Shown here piece after piece: positions 18,275 to 25,371 of a stretch of DNA of 64,000 nucleotides; positions within the stretch are counted from its first letter, which is position 1, and each line of letters starts with the position of its first letter. The stretch covers positions 8,122,001-8,186,000 of the forward strand of contig NZ_CP130720.1 of the NCBI RefSeq assembly GCF_035984415.1, read 5' to 3'. The position numbers and the translations under genes are program-made. The stretch is from Streptomyces sp. NBC_01296. Its GTDB lineage: Bacteria > Actinomycetota > Actinomycetes > Streptomycetales > Streptomycetaceae. Below the pieces are notes generated by a model. It was not told the origin of the DNA. It saw only the letters and a list, made by a program, of their open reading frames with translations, and made no database searches.

Positions 18275-19396
18275 GTGCGCATACTCTTCACCGGACCGGC
18301 CGCGGCCGGCCACCTCTTCCCGATGATCCCGACGGCGCAGGCATTGCGCGCCGCCGGCCACGAGGTGCTGTTCGCGAGCTCGCAGCCGCTCAACCGGCTC
18401 CGCGAGGCAGGATTTCCGATCGTCGAGATCGGCGACGGCCGCACCATCCGGGACGTGTTCGAGCAGTCCACCGGTGAGGAGGTGCGCTACGTCGCCACCG
18501 ACATGACCACGGACCAGATTCTCGACAGGGCGGCTCTCGGCTTCGCGCTGGTTTCCCGCCCCACCGTGCAAGACCTGCTGGACGTCGCCGACAACTGGGG
18601 CCCGGACCTGCTGGTCTACGACTCCTTCCAGGCCTCCGCCCCGCTGGTCGCGGCCAAGCTCAAGATCCCGTCGGTGATCCAGAACTTCGGCGTCATGTCC
18701 GGGCTCGAGATGGTCGGCCGAATCGCCTCCAAGTTCACCGAGGCGTACGAGACGTACAAGGTCGCCGGCCCCGCCGAGTCCACGGCGCTGGACATCGTCC
18801 CCGCCTCCCTCGGCGGCGAACCGGGCGGCCTGCGGATGCGCTACATCCCCTACAACGGCGGCGGCACCGTCCCCGCCGAGCTGCTCCGTCGCGGCACCCG
18901 CCCGCGCGTCGCCGTCACCCTGGGCACGGTGCTCACCGAGATGGACGGCGTCCGCGCCATCGTCCGCCTGATCGAGGCCGCCGCCTCGGTGGACGCCGAG
19001 TTCCTGCTCGCCGTCGGCGACGCCGACCTCACCCCGCTCGGCACCCTCCCGAACAACGTCCGCCCGCTGCCCTGGGTCCCGCTTGCCGAGCTGCTGACCG
19101 CCTCCGACGCGCTGATCCACCACGGCGGCTCCGGCACCCTGCTCACCGCCCTGCAGGCCGGCGTGCCCCAGCTCCTGCTCCCTCAGGGCGCCGACCACTT
19201 CACCAACGCCGACGCCCTCACCGCGACCGGCGCCGCCCTGCGCTCCGCCTCCGAAGACGTCGACGCCCCGCTCCTCACCCGCCTCATCACCGACCCGGCC
19301 CTGCGTGAGGCCGCCGTCCGCCTCCAGGCGGAGAACGCCGCCCTGCCGAGCCCGGCCGAAACGGTCCCCGCTCTGGAGGCCCTGGCCGCCTCGTAG
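18275..19396 (+). CDS. GT1-family glycosyltransferase (macrolide-type GT-B)
   Basis: 373 residues from a GTG preceded by AAGGAGA. The N-terminal GPAAAGHLFPMIPTAQAL loop and the C-terminal HHGGSGTLLTALQAGVPQLL donor-binding motif are diagnostic for the antibiotic/UGT-like GT1 family. Gln and Asp of LLLPQGADHFTNA contact the sugar nucleotide. It transfers a sugar from an NDP donor to a small-molecule acceptor in the cytoplasm, in either biosynthesis or self-inactivation of a macrolide. No sugar biosynthesis or polyketide genes lie nearby. A strong terminator follows. Confidence 0.9.
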   Translation: MRILFTGPAAAGHLFPMIPTAQALRAAGHEVLFASSQPLNRLREAGFPIVEIGDGRTIRDVFEQSTGEEVRYVATDMTTDQILDRAALGFALVSRPTVQDLLDVADNWGPDLLVYDSFQASAPLVAAKLKIPSVIQNFGVMSGLEMVGRIASKFTEAYETYKVAGPAESTALDIVPASLGGEPGGLRMRYIPYNGGGTVPAELLRRGTRPRVAVTLGTVLTEMDGVRAIVRLIEAAASVDAEFLLAVGDADLTPLGTLPNNVRPLPWVPLAELLTASDALIHHGGSGTLLTALQAGVPQLLLPQGADHFTNADALTATGAALRSASEDVDAPLLTRLITDPALREAAVRLQAENAALPSPAETVPALEALAAS

Positions 19397-19410
19397 GGGG
19401 CGGCCCAGCC

Positions 19411-19445
19411 GCCGGTGGCAGGGCGCCCGTCGCCCTGCCACCGGC
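19411..19445 (+). terminator. Hairpin terminator after the glycosyltransferase
   Basis: Perfect 15-bp arms, GCCGGTGGCAGGGCG and CGCCCTGCCACCGGC, with a 5-nt loop, 15 nt after the stop codon. Confidence 0.8.
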
Positions 19446-19532
19446 ACCGCGCGTGCTCACCCGACTGATCTCCACCTGCGCGCAGGCCGGGGAACGGCCG
19501 CGCGCGGCGCGGATGTTAGCTTCCTTCCTGTG

Positions 19533-20159
19533 ATGGAACACCAGGACGAGACCCGGGCGGCCTACGACGGGGTTGTCGAGCTCTATGCGTCGCTGTTCGC
19601 TGACCGGCTGGAGACGCGGCCGTTCACACGGGCCATGGTCGCCACCTTCGCCGAGCTGGTGCGCGGTACGGGGAACCTGCGGGCGGCCGACGTCGGGTGC
19701 GGGCCCGGACATCTGACGGCCATGTTGCACGACCTGGAGCTGGATGCCTTCGGGCTCGACCTCTCCCCGGCCATGATCGACCACGCACGGCGGGCCCATC
19801 CGGCGCTGCGGTTCGACGAGGCGCGGATGGAGGCCCTGCCGGTCGAGGACTGCGCGCTCGGCGGCGTGCTGGCCCACTACTCGATGATCCATACGCCACC
19901 CGTGGAATTGCCCGCGCTGCTCGCCGAGCAGGTGCGCGTCCTGGCATCAGGAGGCCTGCTCCTGGTCTCGTTCTTCGCGACCGACGGACCGGAGCCGGTC
20001 CGCTTCGACCACAAGGTGGCGCCCGCCTACAGCTGGCCGGTGGACCGGTTCGCCGAATTGCTGGCCGATGCCGGGCTCACAACTTCCGCTCGGCTGCTCC
20101 ACGACCCGGCCTCCGAGCGGGGCTTCCTCGACGCCCACCTGCTGGCCCGCCGCCAGTAG
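19533..20159 (+). CDS. Class I SAM-dependent methyltransferase
   Basis: 208 residues. The AdoMet motif I is AADVGCGPGHLT, followed by the acidic motif II GLDLSPAMI. The methyl acceptor is unknown. GTG 19530 directly precedes ATG 19533, and either may initiate. It is separated from the glycosyltransferase by a terminator, so probably has its own promoter. Confidence 0.85.
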   Translation: MEHQDETRAAYDGVVELYASLFADRLETRPFTRAMVATFAELVRGTGNLRAADVGCGPGHLTAMLHDLELDAFGLDLSPAMIDHARRAHPALRFDEARMEALPVEDCALGGVLAHYSMIHTPPVELPALLAEQVRVLASGGLLLVSFFATDGPEPVRFDHKVAPAYSWPVDRFAELLADAGLTTSARLLHDPASERGFLDAHLLARRQ

Positions 20160-20205
20160 AGCGCGGATCACGAGCGGGCGGCGTCCCGCTCGGCCCGGCG
20201 GGCGG

Positions 20206-20730
20206 TCAGGCGGCGCGGCAGAGCTCCGCCGGCCCGGCCGGTGCTGCGGCGCGGGGCGCGGTCGCGTGTACGGGACGGGCGGAGCGGACGGTGGCCGCGG
20301 CCTGCGAGCGGCTTCGCGCGAAGACGACGAGGCGCAGCACTGCGAACCGGGCGACACCGGCGATTGCGGAGGCGGACAGGTAGACGACCTGCTCGAGCAG
20401 CGCACCGGGCGCCGCCACCAGCTGGTGCAGGACGAGCATCGCCACGCAGGTCACCGCATATGCCGCAGCCGCGGACCCGGCCGACTGCGCATGTTGGCGC
20501 CACGTCGCGCGCCCGCCGGCGCCGAAGGAGAAGCGGGCGTGCAGCTCGGTGGTGAAGAGCGTGGAAATCGCCGTGACCAGGGCGTTGGCCAGGCCCCAGG
20601 GAATCCAGACGGCGAGGGCCGCCACGGCGAAGCTGGAGGCGAGTCCCACTCCGCCGCCACAGAGCACGAACCGGGCGAAGGCGGTGACGGCGCCCGGTGT
20701 CGCCTGCTGCTGGCTCTGCGCTGTCTCCAT
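20206..20730 (-). CDS. GtrA-family membrane protein
   Basis: 174 residues with four predicted helices (about 22-42, 46-66, 83-105 and 115-135) and the conserved ARF.FG-type loop after helix 2 (HARFSFG). GtrA proteins are thought to move polyprenyl-linked sugars or to help build surface polysaccharide. A charged Ala/Arg tail ends the protein. An unusually AT-rich stretch lies upstream. Confidence 0.8.
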   Translation of the reverse strand: METAQSQQQATPGAVTAFARFVLCGGGVGLASSFAVAALAVWIPWGLANALVTAISTLFTTELHARFSFGAGGRATWRQHAQSAGSAAAAYAVTCVAMLVLHQLVAAPGALLEQVVYLSASAIAGVARFAVLRLVVFARSRSQAAATVRSARPVHATAPRAAAPAGPAELCRAA

Positions 20731-21000
20731 GATCTGACCCCTTCGATCGCTCCCTTTGCGAAAACGCGCACCTCCCGGCCGCTGAGGCCTTTGGGTCCGT
20801 TGTTTCTCATAAATGAAACGCTACGTTGCATTCACGGATCGAGCAACTGATTTGTTGCGCATATTTAGCGTTCCTGCAGGTAGAGTTGAGGAAATCGTTG
20901 CAATCACCTTGGAGCTAATGCAACAGCATCTACCCTATGCATTGCAATGAACTGAGGGTGAACGCTATGCCCGGCCGAGGCGGACGCCCGTCTCGCCGGC
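20731..21000. promoter_or_regulatory. AT-rich intergenic region with repeated TTGCAA-type motifs
   Basis: No gene is supported. Between about 20800 and 20960 the composition is far more AT-rich than the surroundings. It contains several copies of a GTTGCA/TGCAAC word (near 20825, 20854, 20897, 20920 and 20943), including the palindrome ATTGCAAT at the last. It separates the GtrA gene from the decayed TIGR03086 gene and may hold promoters and operators for both. Confidence 0.4.
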
Positions 21001-21517
21001 CGGACGCCCTGTCCCGAATGCGCGGTCAGTGACCTGCTGGGTCACCTCACGGGCCTCGCCGTCGCGTTCCGCGACGCCGCCCGCAAGGACCTGGGTCCCA
21101 CGACGGACACGGCCCCCGGCTCAGCCGCGCCCTCCCTCCCTGCCCGCCCGCTGGCGGGAGGAACTGCCCAGAGCCCTCGGCGAACTGGCCGAAGCCTGGA
21201 AGGACCCGGCCGCCTGGACCGGCATGACGCGCGCGGGCGGCGTGGACCTGCCCGGCGAAATCGCGGGCGTGGTGGCTGCCGACGAACTGGTGCTGCACGG
21301 ATGGGACCTGGCCCGGGCCGCCGGTCAGGAGTACGCACCCGATGAGGCCGCGCCGTGCGCCTCGCACGGGTTCCTGCTGGCGGCTGCGGAGGACGGGGAC
21401 CGGGGCGAGGGCATCTTCGGGCCGGTCGTGCCCGTACCGGACGGGGCGCCGCTCCTGGACCGGGCCGTCGGGCTGGGCGGGCGCGACCCGGGCCGGATGC
21501 CGCCGACGTCCCCGTGA
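21001..21517 (+). pseudogene. TIGR03086-type (maleylpyruvate isomerase-like) metal-binding protein, decayed
   Basis: Frame 1 from 21001 encodes TPCPECAVSDLLGHLTGLA, the family N-terminal segment with a metal-binding His. By about 21150 homology has moved to frame 2 (WREELPRALGELAEAW, GGVDLPGEIAG, ELVLHGWDLARA) and runs to 21517. The shift lies in or beside a CCCTCCCTCCCTGCCC tract. The N-terminal 10-20 residues and a proper start are also missing. Intact relatives have about 190-200 residues and a DinB-like helical fold. Confidence 0.7.
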
Positions 21518-21602
21518 CGCGGGCCGGCGACTGTCCGTCCGGGGCCCATTGCGGCCGGCCGTGGCGCCGTGGGCCCCTGCGGTCATGACAGCCGACGGGC
21601 TC

Positions 21603-22055
21603 TCAGGTCTGGCATTGCCTCGTGGCCGCGGGGGACCAGCCGCTCCAAGCGACGCCGTCCGCCCGAGCGTGTACCCGGATCTCGACCTTCACGGGCCCGC
21701 ACACCCGGGTCGTGCTTCCCACCTCGACAGGGCCGATGGCCTCGCCGGCCCGGACGTAGGCGCGACCGCTGCCCACCTTCTCCCAGTGACCACCGTCGAC
21801 GACACGGAAGAAGGCCTCATAGGAGATGTTCAGCCCCTTTGATCCGGTGTTGCGCGCCTTGATGTACGCCGTGATGTCTCGAGTGGGGAACCGGCCGGCA
21901 GATCCCCGCTGGGCACTGACGCAGCCATTGACGGCTACGCGGCCGGTCGATGAGCCCCCGCCACAAGCGATGGCCGCAGCGTGAGCGTTGGCAGGGATGG
22001 TCAGCATGGTCAGTGCGGCTGCGCCCAGGACCGTTCCGGTCCGCCTCAAAAGCAA
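21603..22055 (-). CDS. Small secreted protein of unknown function
   Basis: 150 residues if a TTG at 22055 is used: AGGAAAGG lies 9 nt upstream and a Sec signal (Arg-Arg, hydrophobic core, NAHA-A) follows at once. The 5'-extended reading to 22208 would bury this signal and overlap the next gene. The mature part is Cys-poor (three or four Cys) with a beta-rich ITAYIKARNTGSKGL segment, perhaps an immunoglobulin-like fold. No family is recognised. Confidence 0.6.
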   Translation of the reverse strand: MLLRRTGTVLGAAALTMLTIPANAHAAAIACGGGSSTGRVAVNGCVSAQRGSAGRFPTRDITAYIKARNTGSKGLNISYEAFFRVVDGGHWEKVGSGRAYVRAGEAIGPVEVGSTTRVCGPVKVEIRVHARADGVAWSGWSPAATRQCQT

Positions 22056-22185
22056 TGTCTCGTTCCTTTCCTCGAACCGCTTTCGCCGGAGAGACCATGG
22101 TTCGCCTTGAGGTGCGACGAGCAGCGTTTCATTAACTTTTCGCCCAAATGGGCGCAGGTCGGCACGACCTGTGACTCCGAGGTCC

Positions 22186-24657
22186 TCAGCCGCCGGGCCG
22201 ACCCACACCGTGCGCCGGGTGAGCCGCTCGTGGGGTGGCCAGCGGCACCTCCGCCCACACCTGCTTGCCGCCGCTGAGCGGTACCGAGCCCCACGACGCC
22301 GTCGTCGCCTCGACGATGAGGATTCCGCGGCCCCCGGTCGCCGACCAGTCCACGCTCGCAGGCCTGACCGGGCTGCGGGGCGAGGCGTCGTTCACGGCGA
22401 TCCGCAGCCGGTCCGCGGACAGCGTCAGATCCAGCCGCACCTCTCCCTGCGTATGGGCGATCGCATTGGTGACCAGCTCGGAGACCACCAGCAGGGCGAC
22501 GTCGAGTTCCTCCACCACGCCCCACGAGCGCAGCGTGCGCGCGGCGAAACGGCGAGCGTGGTGGACGGCGTCGGGGAGCCGCCAGACGGTCCAGTTCGAC
22601 CGCATCGGCCGGACCCGGGCGCCGTCGTAGCGCAGGAGCAGCAGCGCCACGTCGTCGTCGCGCCGGTTGACCCGCGCGACCAGCTCGTCGGCCACCATCC
22701 CCGGGTCGGCAGGGTCCGACGAGGCCAGTACGGCGCACACCCGGCGCATGCCCTCCTCCAGACGGACGTTGGACGACTCGACCATGCCGTCCGTCAGCAG
22801 GGCGAGCATCGTCCCCGGTACCAAGTCGACTTCCGTCATGGGGAATTCGGTGTCCGTGACCACTCCCAGTGGCGGTCCTCCTTCGACCGGCACCTCCTCG
22901 GTACTGCCGTCCGGCTTGCGCAGGACCGGCTGCAGGTGCCCGGCGCGTACGAACCAGGCGATGCCCTCCTCCATGTCCAGGTCCACGTACAGGCAGGTCG
23001 CGAACAGGTCCGTCTCCATGCCGACGAGCAGCCGGTTGGCCCGGGCGATGACCACATCGGGCGGGTGGCGCTCCACCGCGTAGGCCCGCACGGCCGTCCG
23101 GATCTGACCCATGATGGTCGCGGCTCCGGCGCTGTGCCCCTGCACATCGCCGATGACCAGCGCCACGTGGCCGTCGCCGAGCGGGATGACGTCGTACCAG
23201 TCGCCGCCCACCTCGAGCCCCGCGGTCGCGGGCAGATAGCGGGCGACGGCCACCCCGCCGGGCAGCGACGGAAGCTTGCGCGGCAGCAGGCTGCGCTGGA
23301 GCATCGTGGCGAGTTCGTGGCCGGCGTTCAGCGCGTGCGCGCGCATCAGCGCCTGCCCCACGAGCCCCGCGGTGGCGGTCAGCAGCGAGCGCTCCTCCGG
23401 TCCGAACCGGTGCTCACCGTCCCATCCCACGAGGCAGACGCCGACCATCCGGCCGTCCGCAGGCAGGGGCAGGACCGCGAGCCCGCCGGGCCCGATCCCC
23501 GCGAGAGCGGGTTCGAGGTCAGCGCCCGGCGGCCACAGGCTCACATGGCCCTCCCGCAGGACGCTCTGCAGCGTGGGCAGGTCGTGCATCGAGGCGTCCG
23601 GCCACTCGGACCGCCATTCCGAACGCCACATACCCGGCCACGCCTGCGCCTCGGGCGGGTCGAGGACGGTGACCACGAGCCGGTCGGCCTCCAGCTCGGC
23701 GACCGCCACCCGGCTCGCGTCCAGTGGGCCGCGCAGGGCGTTGACGACGATTTGGCTGACGTCCCTGATGGTCGTCGCGCCGGCCAGCGTGGCGGACAGC
23801 CGCTGCACGATGGAGACTTCGTCGGCACTGGGGCGCAGGTAGGAGGCGTCGGCCACCACGCCGAGGACCCGTACGGGGGTGCCGTCGTCGTCCGTGATCA
23901 CCCGGCACCGCAGGCCCAGCCAGCGCAGTTCGCCTCCCGGTCTGCGGATGCGGAACGCGAGCTGCTGCGGACCGGACGTCAGTCGGTCGGGCTCCACGAT
24001 GGCCATCAGCGCAGGGATGTCGTCCGGCACGGCACTCGCGAGCAGCGTCTCCACTTTGCCGTCGAACCGGTCGGGCGGGATCCCGAGCAGTTCCAGCACG
24101 CGTGCGTGCGCCTCCATGCGGCCGGAGCCGAGTTCCAGGATGAACGCGCCGCCCCGGAGCGGCACCAGCGTGTGTCCCCGCACGGGGCGCGGGGGCGCGC
24201 GCCCCGGCGTGTGAGCGGCGACCGATGCGAGTCCGGCGGCGACCTGGTCGGCGTACAGCTCCAGCAGGCTCCGGCGGTCGTTGCTGAACCCGTCGGGAAC
24301 ATTGCCGGCGACGATCAGACACCCCAGCTCCTTGGAGCCGTGCCCGAGCGGCAGGGCGCCGAGCGAGAGCCTGGCCGGCGACGCCCTGACGGAGTCGTCC
24401 CGAACCCGCCCGGGGAAGTGGTGCGGGTCCTCCTCCACGTATGCGGCCAGCTCCTTCGGGTTCAGCCACAGCGGCCGGCCCGAGCGGTAGGCCTCGGCGG
24501 CCGGGGAGTGCCCGTCCACGGAGAGGACGGCCGGCAGCCCGTACAGCATGGCGCGGTTACCGGTCATCTCGGCCAGATGGAGCTCCTCGCGGCCGTCGGC
24601 GAGCACGTAGACAGCGGCCAGCTCGGCCCCGCAGAACGCAAAGCGCTGCCTCGTCAC
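22186..24657 (-). CDS. SpoIIE-type PP2C phosphatase with GAF, PAS and anti-sigma-type ATPase domains
   Basis: 823 residues. Domain order: GAF-like (about 1-150), PAS (165-285), GAF (300-440), SpoIIE/RsbU PP2C phosphatase (460-690; GDWYDVIPLGDGHVALVIGDVQGH holds metal-binding Asp) and a C-terminal HATPase_c of the RsbW type (700-800; ELVTNAIAHTQ N-box and GGRGILIV). Such proteins dephosphorylate anti-anti-sigma factors and can phosphorylate them through the kinase domain, linking small-molecule or light/redox sensing to a sigma factor. GTG start at 24657. No anti-anti-sigma gene adjoins it. Confidence 0.9.
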   Translation of the reverse strand: MTRQRFAFCGAELAAVYVLADGREELHLAEMTGNRAMLYGLPAVLSVDGHSPAAEAYRSGRPLWLNPKELAAYVEEDPHHFPGRVRDDSVRASPARLSLGALPLGHGSKELGCLIVAGNVPDGFSNDRRSLLELYADQVAAGLASVAAHTPGRAPPRPVRGHTLVPLRGGAFILELGSGRMEAHARVLELLGIPPDRFDGKVETLLASAVPDDIPALMAIVEPDRLTSGPQQLAFRIRRPGGELRWLGLRCRVITDDDGTPVRVLGVVADASYLRPSADEVSIVQRLSATLAGATTIRDVSQIVVNALRGPLDASRVAVAELEADRLVVTVLDPPEAQAWPGMWRSEWRSEWPDASMHDLPTLQSVLREGHVSLWPPGADLEPALAGIGPGGLAVLPLPADGRMVGVCLVGWDGEHRFGPEERSLLTATAGLVGQALMRAHALNAGHELATMLQRSLLPRKLPSLPGGVAVARYLPATAGLEVGGDWYDVIPLGDGHVALVIGDVQGHSAGAATIMGQIRTAVRAYAVERHPPDVVIARANRLLVGMETDLFATCLYVDLDMEEGIAWFVRAGHLQPVLRKPDGSTEEVPVEGGPPLGVVTDTEFPMTEVDLVPGTMLALLTDGMVESSNVRLEEGMRRVCAVLASSDPADPGMVADELVARVNRRDDDVALLLLRYDGARVRPMRSNWTVWRLPDAVHHARRFAARTLRSWGVVEELDVALLVVSELVTNAIAHTQGEVRLDLTLSADRLRIAVNDASPRSPVRPASVDWSATGGRGILIVEATTASWGSVPLSGGKQVWAEVPLATPRAAHPAHGVGRPGG

Positions 24658-25171
24658 GGTCTGTAACGCCTTCCTGCGAGGGCAGCCACGGCCGACCGCC
24701 CTCCCTCCATGCTGTCGCGCCCCGCACCGTCACGGCGAGTCGGGAGCGTACGGGGCTCTGGTGAGATCGGTGAAGCCCTTGGTGCGTGGCCCCTGCCGGG
24801 GTGGCGCGGCGGATACGGCCATGGGCGCGCACGAGGCCGTACCGGGGCGGGTGCGGCCTCGTGCGGTCACGGTGTGTACGCGGCGGCCTGCCGAGGGTCA
24901 GCGGAAGGCTGATCAATCCGGCCGTCTCGAAATCCTCGCCCGGTGTCTCCGCGAGCCCCTTGGCCGTGGCTCCGGTGTGCCCGCCTGGTCGCGGGAACGA
25001 GCGGGCGAGCGGGTCCGGGAAACGCCGTATCCCTGCGCCCTATTCCCGGACCGGAGTTCCGGGTGAAGTCGTGAGCCATCCACAGGGATTCGTGAGGAAT
25101 GCATCTAGGTAGCGGTGCCGAATGCCCGTAACTTATTTCTCGTAAGTGACAGCCAAACGGGAGGTAATTCC
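24658..25171. other. Long intergenic region upstream of the RiPP precursor
   Basis: No convincing gene; several short overlapping frames lack homology and ribosome sites. A hairpin with 12-bp arms (CGCACGAGGCCG and CGGCCTCGTGCG) spans 24828-24865. The last 60 bases before the precursor are relatively AT-rich and likely contain its promoter, though no clear -35/-10 pair is visible. Confidence 0.4.
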
Positions 25172-25291
25172 ATGATCTCGACCGTCAAGACCAACGCCAT
25201 CTGCGCCGTGGTCCACAACCGCGCCGTCGTTCACAACCGTGCGGTGGTTCACAACCGCGCCGTGGTCCACAACCGTTCGGTTGCCAAGTGA
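25172..25291 (+). CDS. RiPP precursor peptide with four AVVHNR repeats
   Basis: 39 residues. An 11-residue N-terminal part (MISTVKTNAIC) precedes four exact tandem AVVHNR hexapeptides (residues 12-35) and an SVAK tail. GGGAGG lies 6 nt before the ATG. It is immediately upstream of a YcaO enzyme carrying a leader-binding domain, which marks it as the substrate. The repeats contain only Ala, Val, His, Asn and Arg, so azoline formation is possible only at Cys11, Ser3, Thr4, Thr7 or Ser36. A multi-core design (one product per repeat, as in thiovarsolin-type precursors) is inferred. Synonymous codons differ between units, so the peptide sequence rather than DNA is conserved. Confidence 0.85.
   Translation: MISTVKTNAICAVVHNRAVVHNRAVVHNRAVVHNRSVAK
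25205..25276 (+). repeat. Four 18-bp tandem repeats encoding AVVHNR
   Basis: Four adjacent 18-bp units inside the precursor gene. All encode the same hexapeptide but differ at third positions (for example GTG/GTC, GTC/GTT, CGC/CGT). The DNA identity is imperfect while the peptide identity is complete. Confidence 0.9.
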
Positions 25292-25315
25292 AGTTGACCT
25301 CTTAAGGTCCTTCGA

Positions 25316-25347
25316 CCACGGTCCCGGGGTTCTCCCCGGGGCCGTGG
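25316..25347 (+). terminator. Attenuator-like hairpin between precursor and YcaO gene
   Basis: CCACGGTCCCGGGG (25316-25329) pairs with CCCCGGGGCCGTGG (25334-25347), 14 pairs including one G-U, around a TTCT loop. It lies 24 nt after the precursor stop and 24 nt before the YcaO start. Partial termination here would give excess precursor over enzyme mRNA. Confidence 0.75.
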
Positions 25348-25371
25348 CACTTTGCACCAGGAGCCAGATTC

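Noticed and set aside
22171..24666. 831-codon plus-strand open frame
   Set aside because: Antisense of the SpoIIE phosphatase; low-complexity His/Arg/Gly-rich translation, no family motifs, typical of high-GC DNA.
25205..25276. CRISPR array or minisatellite
   Set aside because: Units are directly adjacent without spacers, in frame, and preserve amino acids rather than DNA.
25133..25357. Minus-strand 74-codon frame over the RiPP precursor
   Set aside because: Repetition in it only mirrors the AVVHNR-coding repeats; the plus frame has a Shine-Dalgarno and the right context.
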